The notes beneath the pieces are model-generated. The model was given only the letters and a program-made list of their open reading frames with translations. It did not search any database and was not told where the DNA came from. From contig CBDEUV010000002.1 of NCBI GenBank assembly GCA_965243385.1, positions 2,976,001-3,040,000 of the forward strand: a DNA stretch of 64,000 bases, given 5' to 3'. Made by a program: the position numbers and the translations under genes. This stretch comes from JANSYA01 sp965243385 (GTDB taxonomy: Bacteria > Spirochaetota > Leptospiria > Leptospirales > Leptonemataceae). Of this stretch, positions 52,144 through 61,093 are shown in pieces. Within the stretch, counting starts at the first letter, position 1. Every line of letters begins with the position of its first letter.

Positions 52144-54693
52144 ATGGCCAAGAAAAAGAAAACCACGAAATCTTCCGCAAAGAGCTCCAGCAGCGCCGGC
52201 AAGAAGAAGAAAATCGACGACAGTCACTTAAACGAAATCATCCGCACCGACCTGCAGCAGGCCCTCCAGAAGGGCCAGCGCATCATGCCGGTCGAAATCC
52301 AGGACCAGATGAAAGAGGCGTACCTCGATTACGCGATGAGCGTAATCGTGGGTCGCGCCCTGCCCGACGTTCGCGACGGCCTCAAGCCGGTCCACCGGCG
52401 CATCCTCTACGCGATGCACGATCGCGCCTGGCGCAGCGACCGCGCTTATGTGAAATGCGCTAAAATCGTCGGCGAGGTCATCGGTAATTTTCACCCCCAC
52501 GGCGATACCGCCATCTACGACACACTGGTTCGCATGGCGCAGCCCTGGTCCATGCGCGTCGAGTTGATCGACGGCCAGGGCAACTTCGGTTCGATCGACG
52601 GCGACCGGCCCGCGGCCTATCGTTATACGGAAGCGCGTCTGACGAAAGTCGCCGAAGAGATGCTGCGCGACATCGACAAAGGCACGGTCGACTTCACCCC
52701 GAATTTCGACGCAACCAAGAACGAACCAAAAGTATTGCCCTCGGCGTTTCCGAACCTGCTGGTCAACGGCGGCAGCGGCATCGCGGTCGGCATGGCGACG
52801 AATATTCCGCCGCACAATTTGCTCGAAGTCATTTCCGCCACTTCCGCGCTGATCAAGAATCCGAAGATGAGCATCGACCAGCTCATGAAATTCATTCCCG
52901 CGCCGGACTTCCCGACCGGCGGCATCATCATCGGCGGCGAAGGCATCAAATCCGCGTACCACACCGGCCGCGGCTCTTTACGCATTCGCGCGAAGATCGA
53001 CATAGAAAAGGGATCCCGCGGCCGGGACATGATCGTCATCACCGAAATCCCCTATCAGGTGAACAAAAAGACGATGCTCGAAAAGATCGGGGATCTGATT
53101 TCCAACAAGGTCATCGAAGGCATCGCCGATATTCGCGATCTCTCGGATATGACCGGCATTCGCGTCGAAATCGAATGCAAGAAGGACGTGAACACGCAGG
53201 TCATCCTGAACCAGCTGTACAAGCAAACCCAGCTGCAAACCAGCTACGGCATCAATATGCTGGCCCTGGTCGACGGACAGCCCAGGGTTCTGAATCTCAA
53301 AGAGATTCTCGTCGAGTACATTAAACACCGCCGCGAAGTCGTCGTGCGCCGGACCCAGTTCGAATTGAACCAGGCCGAAAAGCGCGCTCATATTCTGGAA
53401 GGCCTGAAGATCGCCCTCGATTTCATCGACGAGGTGATCAAAATCATTCGCGCGTCGAAGACCGTAGACGAAGCCCGCCAGAAGTTAATCAAACGCTTTA
53501 AGCTTTCCGAGATCCAGGCGAACGCGATCCTGGACATGCGTCTGCAGAAGCTCACGTCCCTCGAGTCGGCGAAGATCATCGAAGAGTTAAAAGAACTCAA
53601 AGCCAAGATCAAAGACTTCAAAGATATTCTCAAGAACGAAGGCCGCCAGTATACGATCGTCTCCGAGGAACTGGACGCCGTCGGCAAACAATACCCGGCG
53701 AAACGCGTAACCAACGTCGATTACAGCTCGGTCGATACGACCAACTTCGAGGTCATGGATCTGATCGCCGACGAGAGCTGCGTGATCATGCTCTCCGAAG
53801 ACGGCTTCGTCAAACGTATGCCGCTTGACACCTTTCGCCGGCAAAAACGCGGAGGGCGGGGCGCGAAAGGCTCCACCAACAAACGCGAAGATCATACGAA
53901 GCGCATGCTGGTGGCCTCGACCCACGATAATCTATTGCTGTTCAGCAACAAAGGCAAAGTCTTCAATATGCGCGTGCACGAGCTGCCGGAAGCGAGCCGC
54001 GAATCGCGCGGTAAATCGCTGAAGGCGCTGATCAATCTCGCGAACGAAGAGCAGATTACGGCGCTGGCTGCCACTCGCGATTTCGACAGCGAACGCGCGC
54101 TCGTCATGATTACCGGCGAAGGCATTCTGAAAAAATGCGATCTATCGGTCTTTCAATCGGCGCGCAAAGGCGGCATCATCGCCCTGAACCTGCGCAAAGA
54201 AGACGAACTGATTGATGTGCGCCTGGTCGGCCCGAAAGACGATATTCTCATCGGCAGCCGCATGGGCAATGCACTGCGCACGAACCTGGCCAAAATGCGC
54301 AGCCAGGGCCGCAACGCCTCGGGTATCATCGGCATGCGGCTCGAAAAGAACGACTCGATCGTCGGTATGGATGTGGTCGCGCCGAAGACCTCGCTGCTGG
54401 TGATTTCCGAGCGCGGCTTCGGTAAACGGGTCACCTGGTCCAATTTCACGGCGAAGGGTCGCGGCGGCAAAGGCATGACCTACATGAAGATCACGGACAA
54501 AAACGGGCCGGCCGTTCGCGTGTGCAGCGTGAGAGACGACGACGATATCATGATCATCGCCAACAGCGGTATGGCCATCCGCATGCAGTCCAAAGATATC
54601 TCGCAGATCGGCCGCGCGACAGTGGGTGTGAAGCTGGTCAACCTGGGTGGGGACGACCGCGTCAGGGACGTGGCGATCATGACGGACGCCTGA
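52144..54693 (+). CDS. gyrA: DNA gyrase subunit A
   Basis: 849 residues. The breakage-reunion domain shows EAYLDYAMSVIVGRALPDVR, GNFHPHGDTAIYDTLVRM and the catalytic Tyr in AAYRYTEARLT. The position equivalent to E. coli Ser83 is Thr, and Asp87 is kept. The C-terminal propeller contains the GyrA box QKRGGRG, identifying a gyrase rather than topoisomerase IV. A 23-residue Lys/Ser-rich extension (MAKKKKTTKSSAKSSSSAGK then KKK) precedes the usual start. gyrB is not adjacent. Its divergent neighbour is the HMA lipoprotein gene. Confidence 0.96.
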   Translation: MAKKKKTTKSSAKSSSSAGKKKKIDDSHLNEIIRTDLQQALQKGQRIMPVEIQDQMKEAYLDYAMSVIVGRALPDVRDGLKPVHRRILYAMHDRAWRSDRAYVKCAKIVGEVIGNFHPHGDTAIYDTLVRMAQPWSMRVELIDGQGNFGSIDGDRPAAYRYTEARLTKVAEEMLRDIDKGTVDFTPNFDATKNEPKVLPSAFPNLLVNGGSGIAVGMATNIPPHNLLEVISATSALIKNPKMSIDQLMKFIPAPDFPTGGIIIGGEGIKSAYHTGRGSLRIRAKIDIEKGSRGRDMIVITEIPYQVNKKTMLEKIGDLISNKVIEGIADIRDLSDMTGIRVEIECKKDVNTQVILNQLYKQTQLQTSYGINMLALVDGQPRVLNLKEILVEYIKHRREVVVRRTQFELNQAEKRAHILEGLKIALDFIDEVIKIIRASKTVDEARQKLIKRFKLSEIQANAILDMRLQKLTSLESAKIIEELKELKAKIKDFKDILKNEGRQYTIVSEELDAVGKQYPAKRVTNVDYSSVDTTNFEVMDLIADESCVIMLSEDGFVKRMPLDTFRRQKRGGRGAKGSTNKREDHTKRMLVASTHDNLLLFSNKGKVFNMRVHELPEASRESRGKSLKALINLANEEQITALAATRDFDSERALVMITGEGILKKCDLSVFQSARKGGIIALNLRKEDELIDVRLVGPKDDILIGSRMGNALRTNLAKMRSQGRNASGIIGMRLEKNDSIVGMDVVAPKTSLLVISERGFGKRVTWSNFTAKGRGGKGMTYMKITDKNGPAVRVCSVRDDDDIMIIANSGMAIRMQSKDISQIGRATVGVKLVNLGGDDRVRDVAIMTDA

Positions 54694-54759
54694 TCCGGCG
54701 GAATCCCTGACTGTCGGCTGTAAGGGCCGACTGCAGGCGCGCTCTTCTGGATTGGGTCT

Positions 54760-54807
54760 TCGAATCGTCTCCGGCGGTCATCGCCGCGGACGATTCGAGA
54801 AGGAGGG
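54760..54807 (+). promoter_or_regulatory. Stem-loop adjoining the HNH gene ribosome binding site
   Basis: TCGAATCGTC (54760-54769) pairs with GACGATTCGA (54789-54798). Inside, CGGCG / CGCCG forms a second stem around GTCAT. The AAGGAGGG ribosome binding site begins 2 nt after the stem. It could regulate translation of the HNH gene, or be the gyrA terminator, although no T-tract follows. It is the longest hairpin noticed in the window. Confidence 0.5.
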
Positions 54808-54811
54808 TGCT

Positions 54812-55399
54812 ATGGTTCCGAATGGAGACATACTCAGTCAGTCGGTGCTGGTGCTGAACGCCGGCATGATTCCCATCGAGATCTGCACTGTACGTAAAGC
54901 GGTCCTCGACATTTTTCGAAACTCTGCCATCGCCGTTCAGGAAAGCGAGCGCCGGCTCAGGTCTCCTTCAATCAGCCTGCGAGTACCACGTATTATCGCG
55001 CGCATCGGGTATAACAAGATCCCGCGTCGCGATATTTCGCTGAACAAATGGAATATTATGCACCGTGACGGCTACGCCTGCGCATACTGTCGCAAACAAT
55101 TTGCGCCGGCGGAGTTGACCATCGATCACGTGATTCCGCGATCTCGCTGGCGAAAGCTGAACGGATCGCAGCCCAATTTCGATTTCAACTCCTGGCAAAA
55201 CGTAACGACCGCCTGCCGAAAATGCAATTCCGCGAAAGGCAGCCATCTATTGTCGGAAATCGGCTGGAAGCTGCATACGGTGCCGGCGCGACCGAAGTGG
55301 CTGCCGCAGCTGGTCATTTCACGTACGCGCGCCGAGCGCATGGGCTGGCTCGAGTACTGTCAGTATAACGTGAAGCTGATGGAACAAGCGGAAGGCTGA
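54812..55399 (+). CDS. HNH endonuclease family protein
   Basis: 195 residues from ATG 54812, which has a near-ideal AAGGAGGG site. The C-terminal half carries a zinc-binding HNH nuclease domain: ACAYCRKQF, TIDHVIPRSRWRKL and TACRKCNSAKG. The N-terminal 70 residues (VLVLNAGMIPIEICTVRKAV) are the usual leader of stand-alone HNH proteins of the McrA/5-methylcytosine-like type. It follows gyrA by 118 bp and may be cotranscribed. Its biological role in this group of bacteria is unknown. Confidence 0.9.
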   Translation: MVPNGDILSQSVLVLNAGMIPIEICTVRKAVLDIFRNSAIAVQESERRLRSPSISLRVPRIIARIGYNKIPRRDISLNKWNIMHRDGYACAYCRKQFAPAELTIDHVIPRSRWRKLNGSQPNFDFNSWQNVTTACRKCNSAKGSHLLSEIGWKLHTVPARPKWLPQLVISRTRAERMGWLEYCQYNVKLMEQAEG

Positions 55400-55427
55400 A
55401 CGCAGGACGCTGAATAAGCCGCTGCAG

Positions 55428-56708
55428 TTAGAAACTAGAATCGGAGTGAAAGTCCAGGCCCCCGCTTTCGCGTATCGCACGCAGTCGATCCAGATCTGAT
55501 CCGAACAATTTCCGCATAGCAGGCCCATCGCTTTCGAAACGCCCGTGTCGATACGGCCGCCCCCCGTTCTCGAGCGCCAGCTCTTGAAGCGTTCTCAGTT
55601 CGGACAAAGCCGCCGACAGCTCCAGAAGTCGGTCCTGATGAACCATACCGTACAACCCGACGCTGTAGCCTGTTTGGCCCGGGCGAACAGGAAAGAATGG
55701 AAAATCGACCGCGTTTTCCGGCCGCGATACGACCAAGAAGTACATCGCTTTGATAAAATCGATCTTTGATCCGCGATCGAAGAGCATGTGCGTGAATTTC
55801 CGCAGCCCGGCATAATCGAAAATATAATCGGTCCAGAGGCGGAAGTGATTCGGAAACGCGCGCAACCACTGCTTTCGCCGGCGGTGAAAGTGAAACGGCG
55901 AGTCGCGTAAGCTCGAACGCAGAATCCGATTGCGCCCATAACCAGTTTCGCGCAGCCGGGTTTCGCACGCGGCCGCAGAGCTTTCCGAGAAGAAGCCCAG
56001 TTCCGACACCATCGAACCGCCGGTATAGAAAGCGTTATATGACGCGACAGCGCAATCGGCGATCGTTTCGAATATTTCCAGAAATTCATGCACGCTTTGG
56101 TGGGTGACCGACAGCACCTTCGTCTCCGGTTCATGATGGCAGGTTTGTATCGTCACGTTTTCAATCAGTCCGGCCTGTCCGAGACCGCCCAGAGCGAAAG
56201 AAAATAATTCCGAATTCGCGTCGCGAGAACACAGCCGGCTTTCGCCGCGACCGTCCCGAACCGTGGCCTCGAGAATATGATCCAGCTGACAACCGCGCCG
56301 AATCGAGTCCACGCCGATGCCGCCGACAGAAAGCGTACCGCCAACGCTCAGATGCAGATAGTCGGTCAGGACCGGCACGGCGCGGCCTTTAAAATTGAGC
56401 CTCTTCTCCAGAGAGTACCAATCCGACCTGCTATCGATTTTCACGCGATCGCTGTCGGGAAACGCCGGTCGCAAACGCGGCGAGAAATTCGAAAGAATGA
56501 GTCCGTCCCGCGCAAGGGTCTGGCCGCCGGAACTATGACCGGCGCCGCGAATTCTGTACGGCAGCCCGGCCTCGCGGGCTGCAACCAGCCCCGCTTCAAA
56601 ATCGGCAGCGTTGCGGACCGGAACGACAGCCCGTGGCGGATGATAATAGTACCGCCCGAAGTCTCGGGCGAATCTTTCGCGTACGTCTTCCGACTCCGTT
56701 GGATTCAA
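55428..56708 (-). CDS. FAD-linked oxidase, VAO / cytokinin-dehydrogenase-like
   Basis: About 426 residues from a TTG at 56708 that overlaps the TGA of the upstream gene; GGTGGA lies 5 bp upstream. A frame start further upstream would lie inside the other gene. The FAD-binding domain has GAGHSSGGQ, with His 58 at the position of 8-alpha-histidyl FAD, and LSVGGTLSVGGIGVDS. This resembles cytokinin dehydrogenase and related VAO-fold oxidases. The C-terminal substrate domain ends GGLDFHSDSSF. It could oxidise an alcohol or amine in the neighbouring isoprenoid cluster. It lacks a signal peptide, so it is likely cytoplasmic. Confidence 0.85.
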   Translation of the reverse strand: MNPTESEDVRERFARDFGRYYYHPPRAVVPVRNAADFEAGLVAAREAGLPYRIRGAGHSSGGQTLARDGLILSNFSPRLRPAFPDSDRVKIDSRSDWYSLEKRLNFKGRAVPVLTDYLHLSVGGTLSVGGIGVDSIRRGCQLDHILEATVRDGRGESRLCSRDANSELFSFALGGLGQAGLIENVTIQTCHHEPETKVLSVTHQSVHEFLEIFETIADCAVASYNAFYTGGSMVSELGFFSESSAAACETRLRETGYGRNRILRSSLRDSPFHFHRRRKQWLRAFPNHFRLWTDYIFDYAGLRKFTHMLFDRGSKIDFIKAMYFLVVSRPENAVDFPFFPVRPGQTGYSVGLYGMVHQDRLLELSAALSELRTLQELALENGGRPYRHGRFESDGPAMRKLFGSDLDRLRAIRESGGLDFHSDSSF

Positions 56709-58438
56709 ATCGATCCACCGGCCGCGCTCTTCAGGGCGAGTAGTTTTCGAACTGTGCCATATTGCGCGGCGCTCATTTCTCCATAATAATACTTCAACTC
56801 CATTTCCATATGCGAATAGTCGCGGACGTGAGGTTCGAAAAAACCGCGCTGACGCCATGCGTCCGCATCGAGCCCGATCCGATAGGGATTCAGGCCTTCG
56901 GCCTGACGAATCTCTTCCAGCCTGTGGGTTGCCAGATCGGCCGACGCTCGCACAATGATCGCGCACGCTGCAGCTTCGGCCAGCGAGAGTCGGTTTTGAA
57001 TATATTCGGCCGCCTCGGCGGGCGTGCGTTCGCGATCCAGTTCCACGTGGGTTTCCGTCAGTATCGAGGACGGCGCGGGCGGATAGGGCGTATAGTCGGG
57101 AGCGACCCTATTGCACCGTTCGGACCAGAACCGGAACAAAGCCTGCATTCTCGATTCGAGAAGCGCGTACTTTCGGGCGGCGTCTTTGCATGCTGGAACG
57201 TTCTTAAAAACGTCGTAAATCTGAATCGGCGCGAAAAAGATCCAGTACAACAAAGTGTCCCAGTACAGCTTCGCCATAAATACGTATGGATTACCGAAGA
57301 CCGGGTAGTTCGTGCGAAAGGTTTTCAGATAGGTACGCGTCGTGTTCAAATAAAACGAATTGTATTCTTCGATCTGAGCGTCCTGGACTCCGGCCGACCG
57401 GCAATCCTTAACAATCAGATCGGCGACCATCGAATTCCCCAGGCCGATCATATCGATTCCAGGACTGTAGAGCGGGTCGAGAAATACCCCCGCGTCTCCG
57501 ACGCAGGCCCATCGATCCGCGGATATGACTCGACGCGACGAATAACTGAGGTCCGGCAGCGCTCGAAAATCCAGTACCTCCTTATGCTCCAGCTGCTCCG
57601 CAAGCACCGGTTCTCGTTTTCGCAGCCAGAGCTGCAAATTCTCCAGCGTTAACAACTCGCGATAGTCGATCGTATTTCGTTCGGCCACCACGCCAATACT
57701 CGTCCGGCCGGAGCCCAGCACGATCAGCCATACCCAGTATCCGCGCCCGACGAAGAAGCAGGTCGATCGGGAACGAAGTCCGTCGGGATCGCGTGTATGC
57801 CACTCCGAAGGGGAAACGAATTCGTTTACGTCGAGCGTCTCCGCGAGGTGCAACCAGGCGGCCGCGATTCGGTGCCGATTGTTCCTGGTGAACCCGAAAC
57901 GATGCTGCAAAAATCTCCGCCGCCCCAGAGCGTCGACCACCCATTTCGCCCGGACGCGCAGCTCCCCCCGACCCATGCTTCCTTCCGCGAAAACGCGGTG
58001 CATTGAGCTTCCGTCGATTTCAATCTCGCGAACGACGTAACCGTTGTGCATGGCTATATCGCTTTCCTGGTTCAGCAGACTGAGGCGCTCCGCAAGCACG
58101 TCTCGATCGAGCTGATAAGAAGGCAAGCGCGGGAAACCCTTCGAACCAATTTCGTTTCGCGAGATCAACGGGGCGCGAGCATTGCCGCAAAAAAAACGCG
58201 GACCGTTTTTCATCAGATGCGTCTTCGACAGGTACTCGTGCAGGCCCAGTTTTTGTCCGAGATAATGCGCGGCACCTTCTACCGTGGATTCGCCTACTTC
58301 GGGTTTTCGCGAATCGGACGGAAAGCTTGACTTTTCTATGACAGCGATTCGTAAGTCGGACGACGCGCGCCGTAACTGCCTTGCCAGACTCAGTCCGGCA
58401 AGACCGCCGCCGCATATAATTACGTCGTAGGCCTGCAT
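56705..58438 (-). CDS. Flavin-dependent halogenase-like oxidoreductase
   Basis: 577 residues. The N-terminal FAD loop is CGGGLAGLSLARQL (10-23), followed by VGESTVEG (48-55), the typical segment of tryptophan-halogenase relatives. GDAGVFLDPLYSPG (314-327) matches the Fx.Px.SxG motif of the flavin halogenase group. The halogenase WxWxIP motif is seen as WVWLIV (235-240) with Val in place of Pro. The C-terminal 190 residues are an extra helical region. It may be a true halogenase or an oxygenase or reductase of the same superfamily. It is the first gene of a minus-strand pair, coupled to the FAD oxidase. Confidence 0.85.
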   Translation of the reverse strand: MQAYDVIICGGGLAGLSLARQLRRASSDLRIAVIEKSSFPSDSRKPEVGESTVEGAAHYLGQKLGLHEYLSKTHLMKNGPRFFCGNARAPLISRNEIGSKGFPRLPSYQLDRDVLAERLSLLNQESDIAMHNGYVVREIEIDGSSMHRVFAEGSMGRGELRVRAKWVVDALGRRRFLQHRFGFTRNNRHRIAAAWLHLAETLDVNEFVSPSEWHTRDPDGLRSRSTCFFVGRGYWVWLIVLGSGRTSIGVVAERNTIDYRELLTLENLQLWLRKREPVLAEQLEHKEVLDFRALPDLSYSSRRVISADRWACVGDAGVFLDPLYSPGIDMIGLGNSMVADLIVKDCRSAGVQDAQIEEYNSFYLNTTRTYLKTFRTNYPVFGNPYVFMAKLYWDTLLYWIFFAPIQIYDVFKNVPACKDAARKYALLESRMQALFRFWSERCNRVAPDYTPYPPAPSSILTETHVELDRERTPAEAAEYIQNRLSLAEAAACAIIVRASADLATHRLEEIRQAEGLNPYRIGLDADAWRQRGFFEPHVRDYSHMEMELKYYYGEMSAAQYGTVRKLLALKSAAGGSI

Positions 58439-58488
58439 GGGGAATTTACTCTTGACCCGCTTTCAACTGGCGTCAAGATCTATCCACT

Positions 58489-59550
58489 GTGTCCGAGCGA
58501 CGAAAATCCAATCGCGTACGCGCGCGGCTGCCTTTAAACAAACGTGACGGCGAAAGCGGCTTTGCGAACTGCATAAACCTGAGCGCCGGCGGACTATTAT
58601 TTGCGCACACAGGCCGAACTGAAGTCGGCGATCTGCTCGAACTGTCCCTCGATTTTCCGGGCATCCGCGAAGCCTTCGAGCTCGATTGCGAAGTCCTGCG
58701 CGTCAGGCCGACCGGAAAACAGAATCAAGAATACGAAATCGCCGTACGTTTTCTAAGCGTGCGACATCCGTCCGGCAGAACCCCGGGCGATGTTTTACAA
58801 TACATCGCCCTGCGCGGCAGAAATCCTTATCCGGTTTTGGACACGCCCGTCGATTGGGGGCCGCACCTCTATTCCAACGATATGCGGCCGCACTGGCAGG
58901 GCGTGGAAGTCGAAAATCAAAAGCTGGACTTGAACGGTTGCAACTATTTTCCGTTACCCGCCCCGTTGCCCGATGTTAGCTACTCGGCCCGCTTCGATCC
59001 CCGCTCCGTGTATTTTTTATCCTGGGTCGGCGTTTATATCGTACCGCCGGTGAACGGCGTGCGCGTACCGCCCGAAGTCTACGCGGAACTCGGCAACCGC
59101 GACAACGTGGCCTGGTTACGCAATATGGGCGACCGGGAACCCGTTTCCACGATGGCGGACGTCGCGCTGCAGTGCAACGAACGGGACGCAAACGGCGACG
59201 AATCCCGCTGGTCGGTAATTCAAAACTGCGCGACGCATTCCGATGTGGGTGATCGAAATCCTGCGAAGGGTGTGCCCGCGATTATGCGGGTCGAAGGCGG
59301 TCCAGGTAAAGGCCAGTACGAATCGTATCAGAAGACGGATCAGTCGCCGACTTATTTCGAAATTTGGTACGAAAACGACTACCTGATCATTGCATTCGTA
59401 AGCTGTACGGAAATTGAGGATCGGCACGGACGGATTCTGCGCAACGACGATGACCCGATATTTCACAAAGCCACTCAGGCGATGTTGCGCTCGATTTGCA
59501 TCATCGACGATGGGAGTGGCTTTCGCGGGCCCGGGCTCCGGCGTCGCTGA
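58489..59550 (+). CDS. PilZ domain protein with novel C-terminal domain
   Basis: 353 residues. The first 100 form a PilZ domain: ERRKSNRVRARLP holds the RxxxR motif and CINLSAGGLLF the NxSxxG motif, both needed to bind c-di-GMP in known PilZ proteins. Residues about 115-353 are an unrecognised domain, rich in Asp, Asn and Tyr (PHWQGVEVENQKLDLNG, VGVYIVPPVNGVRVPPE, PTYFEIWYENDYLIIAF). The GTG start is 50 bp from the divergent halogenase-like gene. It ends 3 bp before the CRTISO-like gene, so the isoprenoid oxidoreductases may be under c-di-GMP control. Confidence 0.8.
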   Translation: MSERRKSNRVRARLPLNKRDGESGFANCINLSAGGLLFAHTGRTEVGDLLELSLDFPGIREAFELDCEVLRVRPTGKQNQEYEIAVRFLSVRHPSGRTPGDVLQYIALRGRNPYPVLDTPVDWGPHLYSNDMRPHWQGVEVENQKLDLNGCNYFPLPAPLPDVSYSARFDPRSVYFLSWVGVYIVPPVNGVRVPPEVYAELGNRDNVAWLRNMGDREPVSTMADVALQCNERDANGDESRWSVIQNCATHSDVGDRNPAKGVPAIMRVEGGPGKGQYESYQKTDQSPTYFEIWYENDYLIIAFVSCTEIEDRHGRILRNDDDPIFHKATQAMLRSICIIDDGSGFRGPGLRRR

Positions 59551-59553
59551 CTC

Positions 59554-61068
59554 ATGAAAATATACGATGCACTGGTAATCGGTTCGGGGCTGGGCGGCCT
59601 GTCCGCCGCACTGCGTCTTGCGAACTCGGGTCGGGAAGTTTTAATCCTCGAGGCCGCCCGGGAATTCGGCGGCTATCTGAACCCCTTTCGCCGACGGGAT
59701 TTTCGTTTTGATGTGGGGCTGCACTATGTCGGCGGCCTGGAAAACGGACAGTCGTTTCGCGCGGTGCTGGAAGCTCTGGGCGTGGCGAATCGAGTCTCGT
59801 TTACCCGCCTGCCGGATGAGTACGATCGCCTGGTGTTTCCGGAACTGGAGTTTCCAGTTCCCGCGGGTCGCGAAAATTTTCGCGCCCGCCTGCTGGAGTA
59901 CTTCCCGCGCCAGAAGGACGGCATCGATCTTTATATGCGCGTGCTGGAAGCCTTTCGCACCCAGGGCCTGCGCGCGAGAAGTTTGATGGAAGTGCTTATT
60001 GAAATCGGCAGATTACCCGGACCAGGCCTGGCGGGTCTCAATCGTATGAGCTACGGCCAGTTTCTCGCTTTGCTCTTCGGCGAAGATCGATTGATTCAGG
60101 CCGTACTGTCCGGATCTTGTGGAAACATCGCCCTGCCTCCAGGAAAGTCTTCGGCTGTCATGATGCTGGCCATCATGAACCACTTCATGGAAGGCGCATT
60201 TTATCCGAACGGAGGGAGTGGCGCCCTGAAGCGCGCCTTTCTGGAGGCTTTGAGAGAAAAGCAGGCGGTACTGCGACGGCGTTCCGCAGTTTCTCGACTC
60301 GTCTGCGACGGCGATAAAGTTGTAAGCGCCATCACCTCAGACGGTCGCGAATTTCGCGCGCGCGCCGTCGTATCGAACGTCGCTCCGGCGACCGTTCTGA
60401 ACCATTGGACTGCGACCGAACAAAAGCTAGCGGAACTCGAGCCGTCCCTGTCTTCGGTATGCTATTTCGCCGGCATCCGCGCGCGCCCCGAAACGATGCG
60501 CTTCGATGCCGAAAACGTCTGGTATTATCCGTCTTCGGACATAGACGAACTGTACGCGAAAATCGAGCAGGCCGGACCAGGCGGGCCCGACGAATTTCCC
60601 GTCTTTCTGACGTCGCCTTCAAGAAAAGCCCCTGGAAGCGGAATTTGCCCGGAAGGATTCGAAACTCTGCAGGCGATTATCATCGCGCCCTATGAGCCGT
60701 TTCGCGCCTGGGCGGACCAGGCGACCGGACGACGCGAAGCCGCCTATCAAGAAATTAAGGCGGGGATATTAGAACGCTTCGAAAGCTGGCTGGCGAAACA
60801 CTACGTGCCGGATCTGGCCCAATCGCTCGTGCGCTCCGAACTGAGCACTCCGGTTACAAACGAATTCTTCGTTGCGGCCCCCGGGGGCGGGATGTACGGC
60901 CCCGCGCATACTCCAGGGCAAATGGGCGCTGCGCGTTTACCGGCGCACAAGTTCTCAAATCTATTTTTCTGTGGAGCCGGAGCGCAAACGGCCGGTATAT
61001 CGCCCGTATGTTTGAACGGGTATCGGGTCGGCGCGAAAGCTTTAAGTTTTCTCGAAAGTCACCGCTGA
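59554..61068 (+). CDS. CRTISO/retinol-saturase-like FAD oxidoreductase
   Basis: 504 residues of the phytoene-desaturase-like flavoprotein family. The N-terminus reads YDALVIGSGLGGLSAALRL (FAD-binding GxGxxG) with EVLILEAAREFGGY, and the C-terminus FFCGAGAQTAGISPVCLNGY is the family terminal motif. It most resembles carotenoid isomerases and all-trans-retinol saturases rather than phytoene desaturases. It could isomerise, reduce or oxidise an isoprenoid chain. It lies between the PilZ gene (3-bp gap) and the P450 gene (25-bp gap), forming one probable operon. Confidence 0.87.
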   Translation: MKIYDALVIGSGLGGLSAALRLANSGREVLILEAAREFGGYLNPFRRRDFRFDVGLHYVGGLENGQSFRAVLEALGVANRVSFTRLPDEYDRLVFPELEFPVPAGRENFRARLLEYFPRQKDGIDLYMRVLEAFRTQGLRARSLMEVLIEIGRLPGPGLAGLNRMSYGQFLALLFGEDRLIQAVLSGSCGNIALPPGKSSAVMMLAIMNHFMEGAFYPNGGSGALKRAFLEALREKQAVLRRRSAVSRLVCDGDKVVSAITSDGREFRARAVVSNVAPATVLNHWTATEQKLAELEPSLSSVCYFAGIRARPETMRFDAENVWYYPSSDIDELYAKIEQAGPGGPDEFPVFLTSPSRKAPGSGICPEGFETLQAIIIAPYEPFRAWADQATGRREAAYQEIKAGILERFESWLAKHYVPDLAQSLVRSELSTPVTNEFFVAAPGGGMYGPAHTPGQMGAARLPAHKFSNLFFCGAGAQTAGISPVCLNGYRVGAKALSFLESHR

Positions 61069-61093
61069 ATCCAGACTGCGTCCGCGAAGCATC

